A stretch of 43,188 nt of DNA, from positions 1 through 43,188 of the forward strand of contig SVLS01000019.1 in the NCBI GenBank assembly GCA_015067835.1. Reading direction: 5' to 3'. How positions within the stretch are numbered: the first letter of the stretch is position 1; the number at the start of each line of letters is the position of its first letter. A model generated the notes under the pieces. The model ran no database searches, was not told the origin of the DNA, and saw only the letters and a program-made list of their open reading frames with translations. Of this stretch, positions 42,568 through 43,188 are shown piece by piece. The translations under genes were made by a program, and so were the position numbers. This DNA is from Oscillospiraceae bacterium. Its GTDB lineage: Bacteria; Bacillota; Clostridia; Oscillospirales; Oscillospiraceae.

Positions 42568-43188
42568 TCAATCATCTTTTCTCTTTGTGATGTAGTAGAT
42601 GACTGCAGCCACAATCGGTGCCAGCAGAATCAGAATCCACCAGGGGAAGGTTTCCAGATTCAACTGTTCATAACCGGGTTGTGTAGGTCTAATCGGACTG
42701 CTGCCGGGCTGCGTCGGCAAAGTCGGCTCGGTGGGCAAAGTCGGCTCGGTCGGTAATGTCGGTTGAGTCGGCAGTGTCGGTTGAGTCGGCTGTGTCGGCT
42801 GAGTCGGCTGTGTCGGCAGTGTCGGTTGAGTCGGCTGTGTCGGCTGTGTCGGCTGAGTCGGCAGTGTCGGTTGAGTTGGCTGAGTCGGCTGAGTAGACGG
42901 CTGTGTCGGCTGGCTAGACGGCTGTGTCGGCTGGCTAGACGGCTGTGTCGGCTGGCTAGACGGCTGTGTCGGCTGGCTAGACGGCTGTGTGGGCTGGCTA
43001 GACGGCTGTGTCGGCTGGCTAGACGGCTGTGTCGGCTGGCTAGACGGCTGTGTCGGCTGGCTAGACGGCTGTGTCGGCTGACTAGACGGCTGTGTCGGCT
43101 GGCTAGACGGCTGTGTCGGCTGGCTAGACGGCTGTGTCGGCTGGCTAGACGGCTGTGTCGGCTGGCTAGACGGCTGTGTCGGCTGGCT
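42568..43188 (-). CDS. C-terminal part of a repeat-rich surface protein with membrane anchor
   Basis: Only the last 206 residues are in the window; the start is beyond the right edge. From the edge, at least 14 copies of the heptapeptide SSQPTQP are encoded by a 21-bp tandem repeat. Irregular PTQ/PTL/PTE tripeptides follow, then LNLETFPWW, a transmembrane helix (ILILLAPIVAAVIYYI) and the tail TKRKDD. Such Pro/Thr/Ser/Gln tracts span the cell wall and are often O-glycosylated. There is no LPXTG motif, so anchoring is by the helix, as in the 356-aa and 571-aa operon proteins. It has its own terminator and so is a separate unit from the large operon. Confidence 0.85.
   Translation of the reverse strand, partial: SQPTQPSSQPTQPSSQPTQPSSQPTQPSSQPTQPSSQPTQPSSQPTQPSSQPTQPSSQPTQPSSQPTQPSSQPTQPSSQPTQPSSQPTQPSSQPTQPSTQPTQPTQPTLPTQPTQPTQPTQPTLPTQPTQPTQPTQPTLPTQPTLPTEPTLPTEPTLPTQPGSSPIRPTQPGYEQLNLETFPWWILILLAPIVAAVIYYITKRKDD
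42894..43188 (-). repeat. 21-bp in-frame tandem repeat (at least 14 units)
   Basis: The unit TAGACGGCTGTGTCGGCTGGC recurs every 21 bases from 42894 to the window end, with only two or three single-base variants (for example C to G near 42989 and G to A near 43081), which I read as silent. It encodes SSQPTQP on the minus strand. The near-perfect identity implies recent expansion or homogenisation, so copy number is probably variable. Confidence 0.9.

Noticed and set aside
42568..42900. LPXTG sortase signal (LPTQP and LPTEP sequences occur before the membrane helix)
   Set aside because: The fifth position is proline, not glycine, and the pattern is simply part of the PT-rich repeat.
42894..43188. 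Regular 21-bp repeats resembling a CRISPR array
   Set aside because: The units are contiguous without unique spacers, keep one reading frame and encode SSQPTQP, so this is a coding minisatellite.

Overview
The window looks like a chromosome segment of a spore-forming Firmicute of the class Clostridia, probably a gut Oscillospiraceae/Ruminococcaceae-type organism. The evidence is a dipicolinate synthase pair (SpoVFA/SpoVFB), RNase Y, a DUF4364 protein, strong GGAGG ribosome-binding sites, TTGACA/TATAAT-type promoters and moderately high GC. The genus cannot be fixed from the sequence alone.

Left part (1-12 kb) is ordinary housekeeping and metabolism. In order it holds a DUF4153/DUF4173-like membrane protein, a small AT-rich orphan gene, tRNA-Leu(UAG) just downstream of a polysaccharide deacetylase, and RNase Y behind a long structured leader. 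These are followed by a Nudix hydrolase, spoVFA-spoVFB, a DUF4364 gene in tandem with a GH36 alpha-galactosidase, an MgtC/SapB membrane protein and galactose mutarotase. Most transcription units have a recognisable promoter and/or intrinsic terminator, listed separately.

Right part (12.0-42.1 kb) is one co-directional minus-strand block of 17 genes. It has a good promoter at about 42.26 kb, a hairpin terminator at about 11.99 kb and no clear internal terminator, so it reads as a single operon of about 30 kb for building a cell-surface structure. It encodes: a 2011-aa secreted protein ending in a dockerin-like module; a membrane-anchored protein with a cohesin-like domain and FIVAR-type repeats; a protein with degenerate HD-GYP and EAL domains (likely a c-di-GMP sensor); five related exported proteins sharing an N-terminal SYAW(L/F)T-type export segment and/or a C-terminal (I/V)WLEGxDxDC-type motif, one of them 1489 aa with Ig-like repeats; two SipW-type (Ser/His) signal peptidases with long charged tails; a membrane-anchored McrB-like AAA+ ATPase with a DUF2357-like coiled-coil partner; a beta-helix protein; two small exported proteins; an Lgt-like membrane enzyme; and a BspA-type leucine-rich-repeat surface protein.

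My reading (inference) is that this is a SipW-dependent, TasA/camelysin-like surface polymer system. The 668-aa protein would be the main subunit: a hairpin pairs with its ribosome-binding site, and an array of at least four hairpins follows its stop codon. The 1489-aa paralogue would be a tip or adhesin subunit, the cohesin/dockerin pair would attach a large accessory protein, c-di-GMP would be the input, and the AAA+ module would power or gate assembly. Beyond the operon the window ends inside another minus-strand surface protein, with a 21-bp tandem repeat and a C-terminal membrane anchor like those of two operon products.
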